Source of the DNA: Franzmannia qiaohouensis
GTDB taxonomy: Bacteria; Pseudomonadota; Gammaproteobacteria; Pseudomonadales; Halomonadaceae
Assembly (NCBI RefSeq): GCF_031451695.1
Contig: NZ_JARWAM010000004.1
Span: 62,001-126,000 of the forward strand
Reading direction: 5' to 3'
DNA: 64,000 nt
Numbering within the stretch: the stretch's first letter is position 1; each line of letters begins with the position of its first letter. The notes under the pieces were generated by a model. The model was not told the DNA's origin. It searched no databases and was given only the letters and a program-made list of their open reading frames with translations. Shown in pieces: positions 27,727-37,250 of this stretch. A program made the position numbers and the translations under genes.

Positions 27727-28118
27727 TGAGCCAAGGCCAGGGACCGGCCGAGCGACTGTTCGGCGCTACCAAGCGGCTGATCGCCAGCTTGCTGAGTAAC
27801 GGCGAGGCGCGCTTGCGCCTCGCCGTCGTTGAACTCGAGGAGGAGCGAGCACGGCTTTTCATCCTGCTGTTGCTAGCGGGTATCAGTCTGCTAATGGTGA
27901 TGCTGGGATTGACCGTGCTGACGCTATTCGTGGTGGTGCTGTTCTGGGAGACCCATCGGCTGATGGCCATTGGTGCCAGCGCAATGGTGCTTCTCGGCGG
28001 CGGTCTGGGCTTGGCGGCGTGGGCCGTCAGGTTGGCCAAACGTCCTACGCTACTCAAGAGCACTCTCAAGCATCTGGCGACTGACCGCGCGCTGATGGAG
28101 ACATCACGTGACGACTAA
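27726..28118 (+). CDS. YqjE-like holin-family membrane protein
   Basis: 130 residues; ATG overlaps the upstream stop as TGATG. Two hydrophobic helices (FILLLLAGISLLMVMLGLTVL and IGASAMVLLGGGLGLAAWAV) flanked by charged ends match the YqjE family of phage-holin-superfamily-III-like proteins. The role is unknown; it accompanies the YqjD-like protein. Confidence 0.88.
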   Translation: MSQGQGPAERLFGATKRLIASLLSNGEARLRLAVVELEEERARLFILLLLAGISLLMVMLGLTVLTLFVVVLFWETHRLMAIGASAMVLLGGGLGLAAWAVRLAKRPTLLKSTLKHLATDRALMETSRDD

Positions 28119-28407
28119 GACCCCGTCCGCTCGAGAGTTACGCCGCCAGCGCAAGGCGGCCCTGGAGACGCAAATCGAGCAGCAGCGCATAGATATCATG
28201 GTCGAGTCGAGTCGCTGGCTCGGCGCCACCCAGCAAATCGACCGTACTTTCCGGCGCATCAAGCTGCCCACCTATACCTTGGGCGGCCTGGCGCTGCTGG
28301 CCAGCGCACGCCATCCCCACGCGCTGGTACGCTTCGCCCAGCGCGGCGTCGCCGGCGTGTTGCTGTTGCGGCGTGCCCAGCGGCTGCTGCGCATGCTACG
28401 CCGCTGA
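28108..28407 (+). CDS. YqjK-like small protein
   Basis: 99 residues from a GTG that overlaps the yqjE-like gene by 11 bp. A basic helical N-terminus (LRRQRKAALETQIEQQRIDI) and a weakly hydrophobic centre fit the third position of yqjD-yqjE-yqjK operons. Assignment rests mainly on position. Confidence 0.7.
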   Translation: MTTKTPSARELRRQRKAALETQIEQQRIDIMVESSRWLGATQQIDRTFRRIKLPTYTLGGLALLASARHPHALVRFAQRGVAGVLLLRRAQRLLRMLRR

Positions 28408-28422
28408 CCCCCCGCCTCTCTT

Positions 28423-29613
28423 CTATAGCGACTGTCCACAGGCCACTCCTGAGGCCCATGCCCACTGGAAGTTATAGCCTCCCAGCTCTCCGGTAACATC
28501 GAGCACCTCACCGATAAAGCGCAGCTGCGGCAGGTCGTTCACAGCAAAGGTCTTGGAGGAGATTGCCTGGGTATCGACACCTCCCAGGGTTACCTCTGCC
28601 GTGCGCCAACCCTCAGTGCCGGCGGGCTTGATACGCCATGACGAGAGTCGTTGCTGCCAGGCTGCCAACTCAGCGTTGGAGAGCTCGGCCAGGGTCGGCG
28701 CCTCGCCATACCACTCCCCCACTGCCGTGGCCAGGCGCCGGGGCAAGTGCTCACTCAGCCAGGTGAGGAGATGGCGACGCGGTGTCTCGCGGCGCGCCAC
28801 GGCCAGCGCCTCGACCACGTCGAGCCCGGGCAGCAGATCGATCTGCAGTTCGTCGCCAGGCTGCCAATAGCTGGAGATCTGCAGCATCGCCGGCCCCGAC
28901 AGGCCACGATGGGTGAACAGTAGCGGCTCGCGATAGTTGCCATGGCGCCGGCCGTCGCGCCGACAGTGAACGCTCACCTCGCAAGCGACCCCGGCCAGCT
29001 CGCTGGCACGGGTTTTCCACTGCGAAGTCAGCGTGAAGGGCACCAGCGCCGGGCGGGTCTCAGTGACCGTCAGGCCGAACTGACGAGCGATATCGTAGCC
29101 AAACCCGCTGGCGCCCATGGTCGGGATCGACAGGCCGCCGCAGGCGACCACTACCGCGCCCGCCTCGATCATGCCCCGCGAGGTAAGCAAGCACATACTC
29201 TCACCACGGCGCTCGACCCTGGTGACCTCAGTCTTGAGCGTCACCTCGACGCCGGCCCAGTCGCACTCGGTTAGCAGCATGGCGACGATCTGCTTGGCCG
29301 AATCGGCGCAGAACAGCTGCCCGGGGGCCTTTTCCACGTAGTCGATGGCATGACGCTCGACCAGCTCGACGAAGTGCTCGGGACGATAGCGCTTGAGCGC
29401 CGAGATGCAGAAGTGTGGATTGGCCGAGAAGAAGTTCGCCGGCGAGGTCGCCATATTGGTGAAGTTGCAGCGCCCGCCCCCCGACATCAGGATCTTCTTG
29501 CCGGCCTTGTTGGCATGATCGATTACCAGCACCCGCCGCCCGGTATAGCCGGCGGTAAGGGCACACATCAACCCGGCAGCGCCGGCGCCGATCACAACAA
29601 CGTCGTAGGTCAT
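28423..29613 (-). CDS. YhiN/HI0933-like flavoprotein
   Basis: About 396 residues. Start at MTYDVVVIGAGAAG (29613), a Rossmann FAD-binding motif immediately at the N-terminus. GRRVLVIDHANKAGKKILMSGGGRCN and the C-terminal TLGGVDTQAISSKTFAV with GEVLDVTGELGGYNFQWAWASG are family signatures. These are NAD(P)/FAD-dependent oxidoreductases of uncertain substrate. The longer frame to 29670 adds residues without conservation. Confidence 0.93.
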   Translation of the reverse strand: MTYDVVVIGAGAAGLMCALTAGYTGRRVLVIDHANKAGKKILMSGGGRCNFTNMATSPANFFSANPHFCISALKRYRPEHFVELVERHAIDYVEKAPGQLFCADSAKQIVAMLLTECDWAGVEVTLKTEVTRVERRGESMCLLTSRGMIEAGAVVVACGGLSIPTMGASGFGYDIARQFGLTVTETRPALVPFTLTSQWKTRASELAGVACEVSVHCRRDGRRHGNYREPLLFTHRGLSGPAMLQISSYWQPGDELQIDLLPGLDVVEALAVARRETPRRHLLTWLSEHLPRRLATAVGEWYGEAPTLAELSNAELAAWQQRLSSWRIKPAGTEGWRTAEVTLGGVDTQAISSKTFAVNDLPQLRFIGEVLDVTGELGGYNFQWAWASGVACGQSL

Positions 29614-29874
29614 GGGCAGGAGGCTCCAGGCACGGCCTTGGCGAAAGATGCGATGAATCAGGTGCGGCATTCTATCAAGCTCGTCGGCGCTCGTCGCCCC
29701 GCTGAGGGATTGAACTTATACCATCAAAAACATTCTGTACAATTACCGCATCACCTAATAAGGTCAGCAAAATACCTCATTCTTGTCACATTACTGGCCG
29801 TAGTGATAAGTAGCCTAATGACAGGGGGAGCACAGGAGGTGCACCTGCCGACTCATCGACCGTGTAGAGACATC

Positions 29875-30969
29875 ATGATTCTTATTTCGATGGCGCCTCG
29901 CGCCTGGCTGACGCTTGCCCTGACGCTCTCCCTCTGCCTTTACAGCGTTATCGCTTTGACTGACGAGCGCACCGCGGTGATTGGTGCCCGCGCCGATCAG
30001 CAGCGCTGGTCCGATCCTCTCGAAGCCCTTGGCACCTTGCGCGCCGACGAGAGCGTAACGCTCTCGGCCACCGTGACCGAGATCGTACGCGAGCTGAACT
30101 TCATCGACGGCGAGCAGGTGGAGGCCGGCCAGTTGCTGGTGCAGCTCGATGACAGCGAAGAGCAGGCCCAATTGCGCGCAGCCCAGGCACTGCGTGACGA
30201 GCGCCGTAACGCCGTGTCCCGTGCCTCACAACTTGAGTCACGCAATCTCGGCTCGCGGGCCGACGTTGAAGATAGTCAAGCACGCCTGCGCCAAATCGAG
30301 GCAGACATCGAAGCTATCGAAGCGCGCCTGTCGGGCCACCGTATCCGCGCCCCTTTCGACGGCGTGGTGGGCTTTCGCAATATCAGTCGAGGCGCCTTGG
30401 TCACACCAGGCATGGAGCTGGTGACCCTCGATAAGCTCGACGTGGTCAAGCTCGACTTCAGCGTGCCCGAGGTGTATCTAGCAATCCTGCGTCCCGGCCT
30501 AAATCTGAGCGCTCATAGCGTGGCCTTCCCCGATGAGCAGTTCGAGGGTGAGGTGGCGAGCATCGGCGCCCGGGTCGACCCGGTTACCCGCAGCGTCCAG
30601 GTGCGCGCCGAGTTTGTTAACCCCGACCTGATCCTGCGCCCAGGCATGTTGATGGAAGTCGTGCTGCAGCGCAGTCCAAGGGACGCCGTGGTGGTGGCCG
30701 AGAGCGTGCTGGTACCCAGCGGCGAGCGGCAGTACGTGATGCTCATCGACGAGGACGACGATAACCGCATCAGCCGCCATGAGATCGTGATCGGCGAGCG
30801 CCGCGCCGGCCAGGTAGAGGTGTTGGAGGGGCTCGAACCCGGCGACCTGGTGGTCGGCCACGGCGTGCAGCGGGTCCGCGACGGCGACCGGGTGCGGCTG
30901 CTGGGTATTGCCGACGACGAACACTCGATCCGCGAGATCCTCGAGCAGCACCGCGGGGATGACGCCTGA
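29875..30969 (+). CDS. RND efflux periplasmic adaptor
   Basis: About 364 residues (HlyD/AcrA-type membrane fusion protein). The ATG at 29875 gives an N-terminal hydrophobic anchor (APRAWLTLALTLSLCLYSVI). A split lipoyl domain (GEQVEAGQLLVQLDD ... GHRIRAPFDGVVGFRNISRGALV), a coiled hairpin between them, and a beta-barrel domain follow. It joins the inner-membrane pump to an outer-membrane channel; no TolC-type gene is adjacent. Stop and next start overlap as TGATG. Confidence 0.94.
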   Translation: MILISMAPRAWLTLALTLSLCLYSVIALTDERTAVIGARADQQRWSDPLEALGTLRADESVTLSATVTEIVRELNFIDGEQVEAGQLLVQLDDSEEQAQLRAAQALRDERRNAVSRASQLESRNLGSRADVEDSQARLRQIEADIEAIEARLSGHRIRAPFDGVVGFRNISRGALVTPGMELVTLDKLDVVKLDFSVPEVYLAILRPGLNLSAHSVAFPDEQFEGEVASIGARVDPVTRSVQVRAEFVNPDLILRPGMLMEVVLQRSPRDAVVVAESVLVPSGERQYVMLIDEDDDNRISRHEIVIGERRAGQVEVLEGLEPGDLVVGHGVQRVRDGDRVRLLGIADDEHSIREILEQHRGDDA

Positions 30970-33900
30970 TGCGCTTATCGGATGTTTCTGTTCAACGCCC
31001 GGTCCTGGCCACGGTCCTCGCCCTGCTGATCGTGGCATTCGGCTTCCTGGCCCTGGAACGCCTGCCGCTGCAGGAGTATCCCTCCATCGACCCGCCGGTG
31101 GTCAGCATCGACACCCGCTATCCCGGTGCCTCGGCCAGCGTGGTCGAAACCCGCATCACCCAGGTGCTCGAGGATCGCATTGCCGGCGTCGAGGGCATCC
31201 AGCTCATTACCTCCTCCAGCGAGGATGGCCGCTCGCGGATCAATATCGAGTTTGGCCTCGAGATGGATATCGACGCCGCCGCCAACGATATACGCGACCG
31301 TATCTCCGGCGCTCTGCGTAACCTGCCCGATGAAGCCGACCCACCCGAGGTGCAGAAAGCCGACAGCAGCGAGGACGTGATCCTATGGCTGAGTCTCTCC
31401 GGCGAAGACTTCAACATTCCCGAACTCACCGACTATGCCAATCGCTTTCTGGTCGACCGCTTCTCGGTGCAACCCGGCGTAGCCCGGGTTCGGGTCGGTG
31501 GTGGGCGCGACTACGCCATGCGTGTATGGCTCGACCGCAACGCCTTGGCAGCGCGCAACCTCACCGCGGGCGATGTCGAGGATGCCCTGCGTGCCGAGAA
31601 TGTCGAGCTGCCAGCGGGCTCGATAGAGTCCGACGATCGCCAGTTCGTAGTACGCCTGCCGCGCAACTTCGCCACGCCAGACAACTTCCGCGCCCTGGCA
31701 CTGTCGCGCAGCGATGACTATATCGTGCGACTGGGCGATGTGGCGCGAGTCGAGATCGGCTCGGTGGAGGATCGCTCGGTGTTTCGCGCCAACGGCGTGC
31801 CGATGGTCGGGCTGGGAATGATAAAGCAGTCCACCGCCAACGTGCTGGAGGTCTCGCAAGGCGTCACCGCCGAGATGGAGCGCCTGCAGGAGACGCTGCC
31901 CGAAGGCATGGAACTGAGCATGAACTTCGACTCCTCGGTGTTCGTCTCCGGTGCCATTCAGCAGGTGGTAATGACGCTGTTCATCGCCATGGGCCTGGTG
32001 GTGGTGGTGATATTCATGTTCCTCGGCAACCTGCGTACCACCCTGGTACCGGCGGTGACCGTGCCGATTGCGCTGATCGGCGCCTTTATCGCGCTTGCTG
32101 CACTGGGCTTCTCGATCAACCTGCTGACACTGCTGGCCCTGGTACTGGCCATCGGCCTGATCGTCGATGACGCCATCGTGGTGCTCGAAAACATCAACCG
32201 CCGCATGCAAGCCTACGGCGAGACGCCGCTCGTAGCGGCCTTCCGCGGCACCCGCCAGATCGCCTTCGCGGTCATCGCCACCACCCTGGTACTTATCGCC
32301 GTATTCGTGCCGCTGAGCATGCTGCAAGGTGACATCGGCCGGCTGTTCTCGGAATTTGCACTGACCCTGGCCGCCGCGGTGGCCATCTCGAGCCTGCTGG
32401 CGCTGACCCTGACGCCGATGATGGCGTCGAAGATCCTCAGCCCCAATATGCATGAAGGCCGCCTGGCCCACGCCGTGCAGGCGCTGCTCGAGTTCAGTCA
32501 GCGGCTGTACCGGCGCATTCTGCTCAAGGTACTCAAGCTGCGCCTGCTGGTGCTGGCGCTGTTCATCGCACTGGTGGCAGGCACCGGCTGGCTGGCCAGC
32601 AGCCTGCCCAACGAGTACACCCCCCAGGAGGATCGCGGCAACTTCATCATCCTGGTCAATGGGCCGGAGGGGGCGACCTTCGACTACATCATGGACTACA
32701 TGGACGAGATCGAGTATCGCCTCGAACCGATGGTCGAGTCGGGTGAACTGGAGCGGGTGGTAATCCGCGCACCGCGCGGCTTCGGCAATATCGAAAACTT
32801 CAATAACGGCTTCGTGATCGTCAACATGGCGGACTGGGGCAGTCGCCGCAGCGCCTGGGAAATCATGGACGAGGTGCGCGCAAAACTACGCGACCTACCC
32901 GGGGTAACGGCTTCGCCGGTAATGCGCCAAGGCTTCGGCCAGCGCATCCAGAAGCCGGTGCAGTTCGTGCTCGGCGGCGGCACCTATGAGGAGCTCGCCG
33001 AATGGCGCGACATGATGTTCGAACATATCCGTGAGCATAACCCACGGCTTACCGCACTAGACAGCAACTATCAGGAGACCCAGCCGCAGCTGCGCGTCGA
33101 CATCAACTACGAGCGCGCCGCCGCGCTAGGCGTCACCGTGACCGAGATCGGCCGTACCTTGGAGACGCTACTCGGCGGGCGCAACGTGACCCGCTATGTC
33201 GATGACGGCGAGGAGTACGACGTGATTCTCGAGGGCGACCGCCGCGCCCAGCGCAGCGCCCGCGCCCTTGACAATATCCAGGTACGCTCGCAGCGCTCCG
33301 GTGAACTGATCCCGCTGGCCAGTCTAGTCACCCTGACCGACTTCGCCGGTCCCAGCACCCTGAGCCGTTTCAACCGGGTGCGCTCGATCACCCTGGAGGC
33401 CAACCTGGCGGGAGGCTATCCCCTCGGCGAGGCCCTCGACTACCTGCAGCAGACCGCCGACGAGATTCTGCCCGCCGAGGCACAGACCGATGTCGACGGC
33501 CCCTCGCGGGACTTTCAGGAAGCCAGTGGTGCCACCACCTTCCTGCTGCTGCTGGGAGCGCTGGTGGTGTTCCTGGTGCTGGCCGCCCAGTTCGAGAGCT
33601 TCGTGCACCCCTTCGTGATCATGCTCACCGTGCCGCTGGCGATGAGCGGCGCCCTGCTGGGGCTGTTCCTCACAGGACAGTCGCTTAATATCTACAGCCA
33701 AGTGGGGCTGGTGATGTTGATCGGCCTGGCGGCCAAGAACGGCATTCTGATCGTCGAGTTCGTCAACCAACTGCGCGACCAGGGCGTAGCCTTCCACGAC
33801 GCCTTGGTCGATGCCTCGGTGACACGCCTGCGGCCGATCCTGATGACCGCGGTGACCACCATGGCAGGCTCCATTCCGCTGATCATCGGCAGCGGTGCCG

Positions 33901-34097
33901 GTGCTGAAACGCGCCTGGTAATCGGCACCGTGATCATGTGCGGGGTGGCCGCAGCGACCCTGTTCACGCTGTTCGTGGTGCCGGTGGCCTACGACCTGCT
34001 GGCACGCAACACCGGCTCGCCGGGGGATGTGCAGCGCCGCCTGCAGCGCGAAATGGACGATCATCACACCCCTGCGTCGGCTCATGAGGCACACTGA
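30969..34097 (+). CDS. RND multidrug efflux permease
   Basis: 1042 residues, the AcrB-family length. N-terminal MRLSDVSVQRPVLATVLALLIV, the second membrane half ATTFLLLLGALVVFLVLAAQFESF, and the proton-relay helix LLALVLAIGLIVDDAIVVLENINR (two Asp) are visible, with two large periplasmic loops. It exports drugs or other amphiphiles using the proton gradient. The charged C-terminus ends with a His-containing tail. Substrate cannot be predicted. Confidence 0.96.
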   Translation: MRLSDVSVQRPVLATVLALLIVAFGFLALERLPLQEYPSIDPPVVSIDTRYPGASASVVETRITQVLEDRIAGVEGIQLITSSSEDGRSRINIEFGLEMDIDAAANDIRDRISGALRNLPDEADPPEVQKADSSEDVILWLSLSGEDFNIPELTDYANRFLVDRFSVQPGVARVRVGGGRDYAMRVWLDRNALAARNLTAGDVEDALRAENVELPAGSIESDDRQFVVRLPRNFATPDNFRALALSRSDDYIVRLGDVARVEIGSVEDRSVFRANGVPMVGLGMIKQSTANVLEVSQGVTAEMERLQETLPEGMELSMNFDSSVFVSGAIQQVVMTLFIAMGLVVVVIFMFLGNLRTTLVPAVTVPIALIGAFIALAALGFSINLLTLLALVLAIGLIVDDAIVVLENINRRMQAYGETPLVAAFRGTRQIAFAVIATTLVLIAVFVPLSMLQGDIGRLFSEFALTLAAAVAISSLLALTLTPMMASKILSPNMHEGRLAHAVQALLEFSQRLYRRILLKVLKLRLLVLALFIALVAGTGWLASSLPNEYTPQEDRGNFIILVNGPEGATFDYIMDYMDEIEYRLEPMVESGELERVVIRAPRGFGNIENFNNGFVIVNMADWGSRRSAWEIMDEVRAKLRDLPGVTASPVMRQGFGQRIQKPVQFVLGGGTYEELAEWRDMMFEHIREHNPRLTALDSNYQETQPQLRVDINYERAAALGVTVTEIGRTLETLLGGRNVTRYVDDGEEYDVILEGDRRAQRSARALDNIQVRSQRSGELIPLASLVTLTDFAGPSTLSRFNRVRSITLEANLAGGYPLGEALDYLQQTADEILPAEAQTDVDGPSRDFQEASGATTFLLLLGALVVFLVLAAQFESFVHPFVIMLTVPLAMSGALLGLFLTGQSLNIYSQVGLVMLIGLAAKNGILIVEFVNQLRDQGVAFHDALVDASVTRLRPILMTAVTTMAGSIPLIIGSGAGAETRLVIGTVIMCGVAAATLFTLFVVPVAYDLLARNTGSPGDVQRRLQREMDDHHTPASAHEAH

Positions 34098-34132
34098 GGA
34101 GCGGGGCTGCTATGCTGCTGTTGAGGATCCAC

Positions 34133-34151
34133 CCCACCACCCTGTGGTGGG
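34133..34151. promoter_or_regulatory. Perfect hairpin CCCACCAC-CCT-GTGGTGGG
   Basis: An 8-bp stem with a 3-base loop sits between the RND permease stop and the ribosome site of the STAS gene. It lacks a T-run, so it may be an attenuator or RNA stabiliser rather than a simple terminator. Confidence 0.45.
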
Positions 34152-34170
34152 TCCAACAGGAGGCCATGAG

Positions 34171-34584
34171 ATGATAGAACTACTACCGTCAGGCGCCGCC
34201 CATCTAGTCGCGATGCGTGTCAGCGGCCGCGTCGATGGCCAAGATCTGCAAGTCATCATCGACACCATCGAGGAGGCCAAGCGCCAGCAGCCGCGCATCA
34301 GCTTCTACGTCGAGCTCGACCAGATGCGCTGGATGACCGCCACCGCGCTGCTGCGTGACATCGGCTACGGTCTGACCCAGCTGAGTGAGCTGTCGCACTA
34401 TTACCGCGCCGCAGTAGTTAGCGACAAGCGTTGGGTAAGACGTGTGGTGAGACTGGAGGATCGGCTATTGCGCTCGCAGGAGATGCGCGTCTTCCCCACT
34501 CATCAGCACGCCACCGCACTAGAGTGGGCACGCCACCGCCCCGAGGCGCCCGAGCCTGCCGTGGCGGGCGCCGCGGCAGGCTGA
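34171..34584 (+). CDS. SpoIIAA-like STAS-domain protein
   Basis: 137 residues; AGGAGG is 7 nt before the ATG at 34171. The pattern of a beta strand (VAMRVSGRVDGQDLQVIIDTI), a helix, FYVELDQM and YYRAAVVSDKRWV is that of the SpoIIAA-like family (DUF3478), small proteins that may bind lipids or a partner. Follows the RND operon in the same direction. Confidence 0.82.
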   Translation: MIELLPSGAAHLVAMRVSGRVDGQDLQVIIDTIEEAKRQQPRISFYVELDQMRWMTATALLRDIGYGLTQLSELSHYYRAAVVSDKRWVRRVVRLEDRLLRSQEMRVFPTHQHATALEWARHRPEAPEPAVAGAAAG

Positions 34585-34610
34585 TAGGGCATGCTGGCGG
34601 GCGTTGCCGT

Positions 34611-35036
34611 TCAACAGTCGCCGAGCCGCTCGCCTTCCATGCTGGTGTTCATGATCATGTCGCCCATCGGTGTGGTGGTCTCGACCCGCATATCGCCTTC
34701 CATGCGCTCTTCGAAGTAGCGCATCTCGCCTTCGACCATGGCCTCACCGCCCTCGCCCTGGCACGACATGCGATAGCTCATGCGCTCACTGCTGGCCGAC
34801 TGCTCGAGAAACTCGCAGCCCTCCTCTTCCTGAACGAACGCCGCATTGGCCTCATCGATGGCATCCTGGGTCAGGCACTCGCGGTGGGTATCGGTTTCAT
34901 CAGGGATCGGGAAATCGCCCTCTACCGTGGTGGTACTAGTGAACTCCCATTCGCCTGGAGTGAGATTGGGGGATTCCGCCAGCGCGACCAGTGGGAAAGC
35001 GAGCAGCGCAGCAGATGCCAGAGCGCGTAACAGCAT
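34611..35036 (-). CDS. DUF3617 family periplasmic protein
   Basis: 141 residues with a signal peptide (LLRALASAALLAFPLVALA). ESPNLTPGEWEFTSTTTVEG, the CLTQDAIDEA segment, and late SCQGEGGEAMVEGEMRY match the DUF3617 family, proteins of unknown function with conserved Cys residues (4 visible in the mature part). Confidence 0.88.
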   Translation of the reverse strand: MLLRALASAALLAFPLVALAESPNLTPGEWEFTSTTTVEGDFPIPDETDTHRECLTQDAIDEANAAFVQEEEGCEFLEQSASSERMSYRMSCQGEGGEAMVEGEMRYFEERMEGDMRVETTTPMGDMIMNTSMEGERLGDC

Positions 35037-35402
35037 GGGACAACCTCCGAAACAGTGAATGACGCCTTGTCACAGGCGTGGTGTTTCGACAGCTTAGCCC
35101 AGCCGCGACGCCATGCGAAGGCACCCACCAAGTACCACGCACAAGAAGAAGGGCCCGACCGTTTCCGGCCAGGCCCTTCTCAGCACTGCACTCCTTGCAG
35201 CCTCCATGGGCATCCTGCCCATGCATCCTTGTGCTAGTGCGCCATCCTGGGCGCGTCTTCCATGGCTGAGCGATCCTTGCTCAACGGCCACCACCTTCTC
35301 ACGGATAGAGACCCGTTAAGCTAACCCAGGTTAAGGAAGAGAAAAGAAAAATGGCATAAAAAAGACGCTGGGTAGCTCCCCCTACGATCAAGGATAGATC
35401 CC
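35037..35402. other. 366-bp intergenic stretch rich in hairpins
   Basis: Three inverted repeats: AGAAGGGCC (35148) with GGCCCTTCT (35173); CATGGGCA-TCC-TGCCCATG (35206-35224); GCGCC-N6-GGCGC (35240-35255). None has a T-run. The region lies between divergent genes, so they are not simple gene-end terminators; they could be a REP-like palindromic unit or part of a small RNA. Confidence 0.5.
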
Positions 35403-35615
35403 ATGCAACATATCGATGTCATTGCTCACGCCTTTGGCATGCAGATTACCTGCTTGCGCTGCGGCAACGCTGAGTCACCCCCCGACATGATGCTGCAGTA
35501 CTTCCGGATCGAGGGCTACTCGAAGGAGAGCAGCCTGCTGCGCTGCCTCAACTGCAATGTCTGCGACGAAGTGCGGCTAGCCGATATCACCTCGTGGCTT
35601 GATTCCACTGGCTGA
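35403..35615 (+). CDS. Small zinc-ribbon-like protein
   Basis: 70 residues. AAGGA lies about 9 nt upstream of the ATG. It contains CLRCGNAE and CLNCNVC, two paired CxxC knuckles that suggest a zinc ribbon. No known family recognised. It is followed at 35791 by an ECF sigma factor in the same direction. Confidence 0.65.
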   Translation: MQHIDVIAHAFGMQITCLRCGNAESPPDMMLQYFRIEGYSKESSLLRCLNCNVCDEVRLADITSWLDSTG

Positions 35616-35790
35616 TTCGGTTGCCGATCCGTTATCCCCTCGATCCCCCCCACGCCATCGGCCTGGCAAGCTCGCTGCTCGACATCCGCAAGAGGAGGTA
35701 CATAAATCCTTCAGCATCAGGACAGCCAAGTGTACAGACCTTACACTGCCCCGTGACACATGGCGATGTTGATGACGGAGGATGACAAGC

Positions 35791-36399
35791 ATGACAGACC
35801 CGCTGTCCGACGAAGACAAGCCCGCGACATCGCCCTCACGCATGGAACGGCTGACGGCGGTACGACCGCGCCTGGTCTCCTTTGCGCGCCTGCACCTGCG
35901 AGACAATGCACTGGCCGAGGATGCCGTTCAGGAAGCCCTGATGGCGGCCATCGAGAAGGACGCCAGCTTTGCTGGGCGCTCCGGATACGAGACCTGGGTA
36001 TTCGGCATCCTGAAATACAAGATTCTCGATACGTTGCGCACCCAGAAGCGCCAAGGCAAGTGGCAACCGCTCGAGGAAGCCGGTGACGACGATGTGGTCG
36101 ATCGCCTATTCCAGCACAACGGTCGCTGGCATCAGCATGCCCGCCCCGCCAGTTGGGGCGAACCGGATGCTATGTTCGAGAACGAGCGCTTCTGGCAGGT
36201 ATTCGACGCCTGCATGATCGCCCTACCGGACAACGTCGCCCGGGTCTTCTCGATGCGTGAGCTGATGGGCCTCTCCACCGCCGAGATCTGCCAGGAGATC
36301 GGTATCAAGGAGAACAACTGCTGGGTCATTCTGCACCGCGCACGGCTGCGCTTGCGTAGCTGCCTCGAGAGTGGCTGGCTGAAGGAGGAATCACCATGA
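35791..36399 (+). CDS. ECF-type RNA polymerase sigma factor
   Basis: About 202 residues. Region 2 is LVSFARLHLRDNALAEDAVQEALMAA with ETWVFGILKYKILDTLR, region 4 is LPDNVARVFSMRELMGLSTAEICQEI then NNCWVILHRARLRL. ATG at 35791 is 9 nt after GGAGG; the upstream ATG at 35782 abuts that site. The next gene overlaps the stop and encodes a small zinc-finger protein, the usual anti-sigma position. Confidence 0.93.
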   Translation: MTDPLSDEDKPATSPSRMERLTAVRPRLVSFARLHLRDNALAEDAVQEALMAAIEKDASFAGRSGYETWVFGILKYKILDTLRTQKRQGKWQPLEEAGDDDVVDRLFQHNGRWHQHARPASWGEPDAMFENERFWQVFDACMIALPDNVARVFSMRELMGLSTAEICQEIGIKENNCWVILHRARLRLRSCLESGWLKEESP

Positions 36400-36614
36400 T
36401 GATGTGCAAGGGAGCCACTCGCCTGATGTCGCTCAAGCAGGATCGTAGCCTGTCCTTGCAGGAGCGCATGTCATTGACGTTCCACTTGATGATGTGCGAC
36501 CCCTGCCGTCAATGCGAAAAGCAGTTCACGCTACTGCATGAGGTGGGCCGACGCTTCGAGGAGGACATCGAACGCGCCGGGCGCGGGGCGGATCCGGACA
36601 ATACCCGGGACTGA
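36396..36614 (+). CDS. Small zinc-finger (anti-sigma-like) protein
   Basis: 72 residues, ATG overlapping the sigma-factor stop by 4 bp (ATGA). CKGATRLMSLKQDRSLSLQE and HLMMCDPCRQCEKQ resemble the zf-HC2 domain of anti-sigma factors (His followed by CxxC). No transmembrane segment, so it would be a soluble partner of the sigma factor. Confidence 0.8.
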   Translation: MMMCKGATRLMSLKQDRSLSLQERMSLTFHLMMCDPCRQCEKQFTLLHEVGRRFEEDIERAGRGADPDNTRD

Positions 36615-36631
36615 ACATGTCCCACGGCCGC

Positions 36632-37174
36632 CTAACAGGACGCGGCTTGCTGCTGCCAGTGCCTTAGCGTTGAGGGATGGACGCCAAAATCCTCGGCGAG
36701 CGGGATACCCTGATGCTCGGCCAGCAGGCCGATGATCGCCATATGATGAATGGTGTGGCTGGTCAGAAAGGCCAATTCACGCGACACGCTGGTATCGAGC
36801 GTCAGCGCTTCATCGCCGACAGGGTAGTGCAGGCTCGCCGCCTCTCGCTGGGGGGCAAAAGCAGCCAGCAGGGCTTCGAGATCATCCAGCCGGTTCGCTG
36901 CCTGCTGCGGCCACTGTTCGAGACGCGCGTCGCGGCGGCGATGCTCGTAGTCGATAACGCCCTCCTCCGGGCCGAGATTCAGCAGCGCCTCGACGTGGTC
37001 GATGATATGCCGGACGTGCTTACCAAGCGTATGGCGGCCCTGGCGGCCGGCCGCCTGCTGATACGCCTCCGGTGTCAGGCCGGCAACGAGGTGTCTCAGC
37101 TGTGCCAGGGCCACCTGGTTCTCCTCGATGAGCGCCCGGTCAGGTGTACAAGGTGTGGACTCTGTCGTGGTCAT
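36632..37174 (-). CDS. DinB family protein
   Basis: 180 residues. Helical-bundle protein with the three metal-binding His positions of DinB/YfiT-type proteins visible in KHVRHIIDHVEALL and FLTSHTIHHMAIIGLL. Family members are thiol-dependent transferases or hydrolases of small molecules; substrate here unknown. It converges with the sigma/anti-sigma pair. Confidence 0.9.
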   Translation of the reverse strand: MTTTESTPCTPDRALIEENQVALAQLRHLVAGLTPEAYQQAAGRQGRHTLGKHVRHIIDHVEALLNLGPEEGVIDYEHRRRDARLEQWPQQAANRLDDLEALLAAFAPQREAASLHYPVGDEALTLDTSVSRELAFLTSHTIHHMAIIGLLAEHQGIPLAEDFGVHPSTLRHWQQQAASC

Positions 37175-37250
37175 GTCGAGACCCCATTGATGACATGGAA
37201 GTTAGCCGTGGCCGGCGCCTGAGTGGCGTCCGGCCCGGCACGCCAATGAA

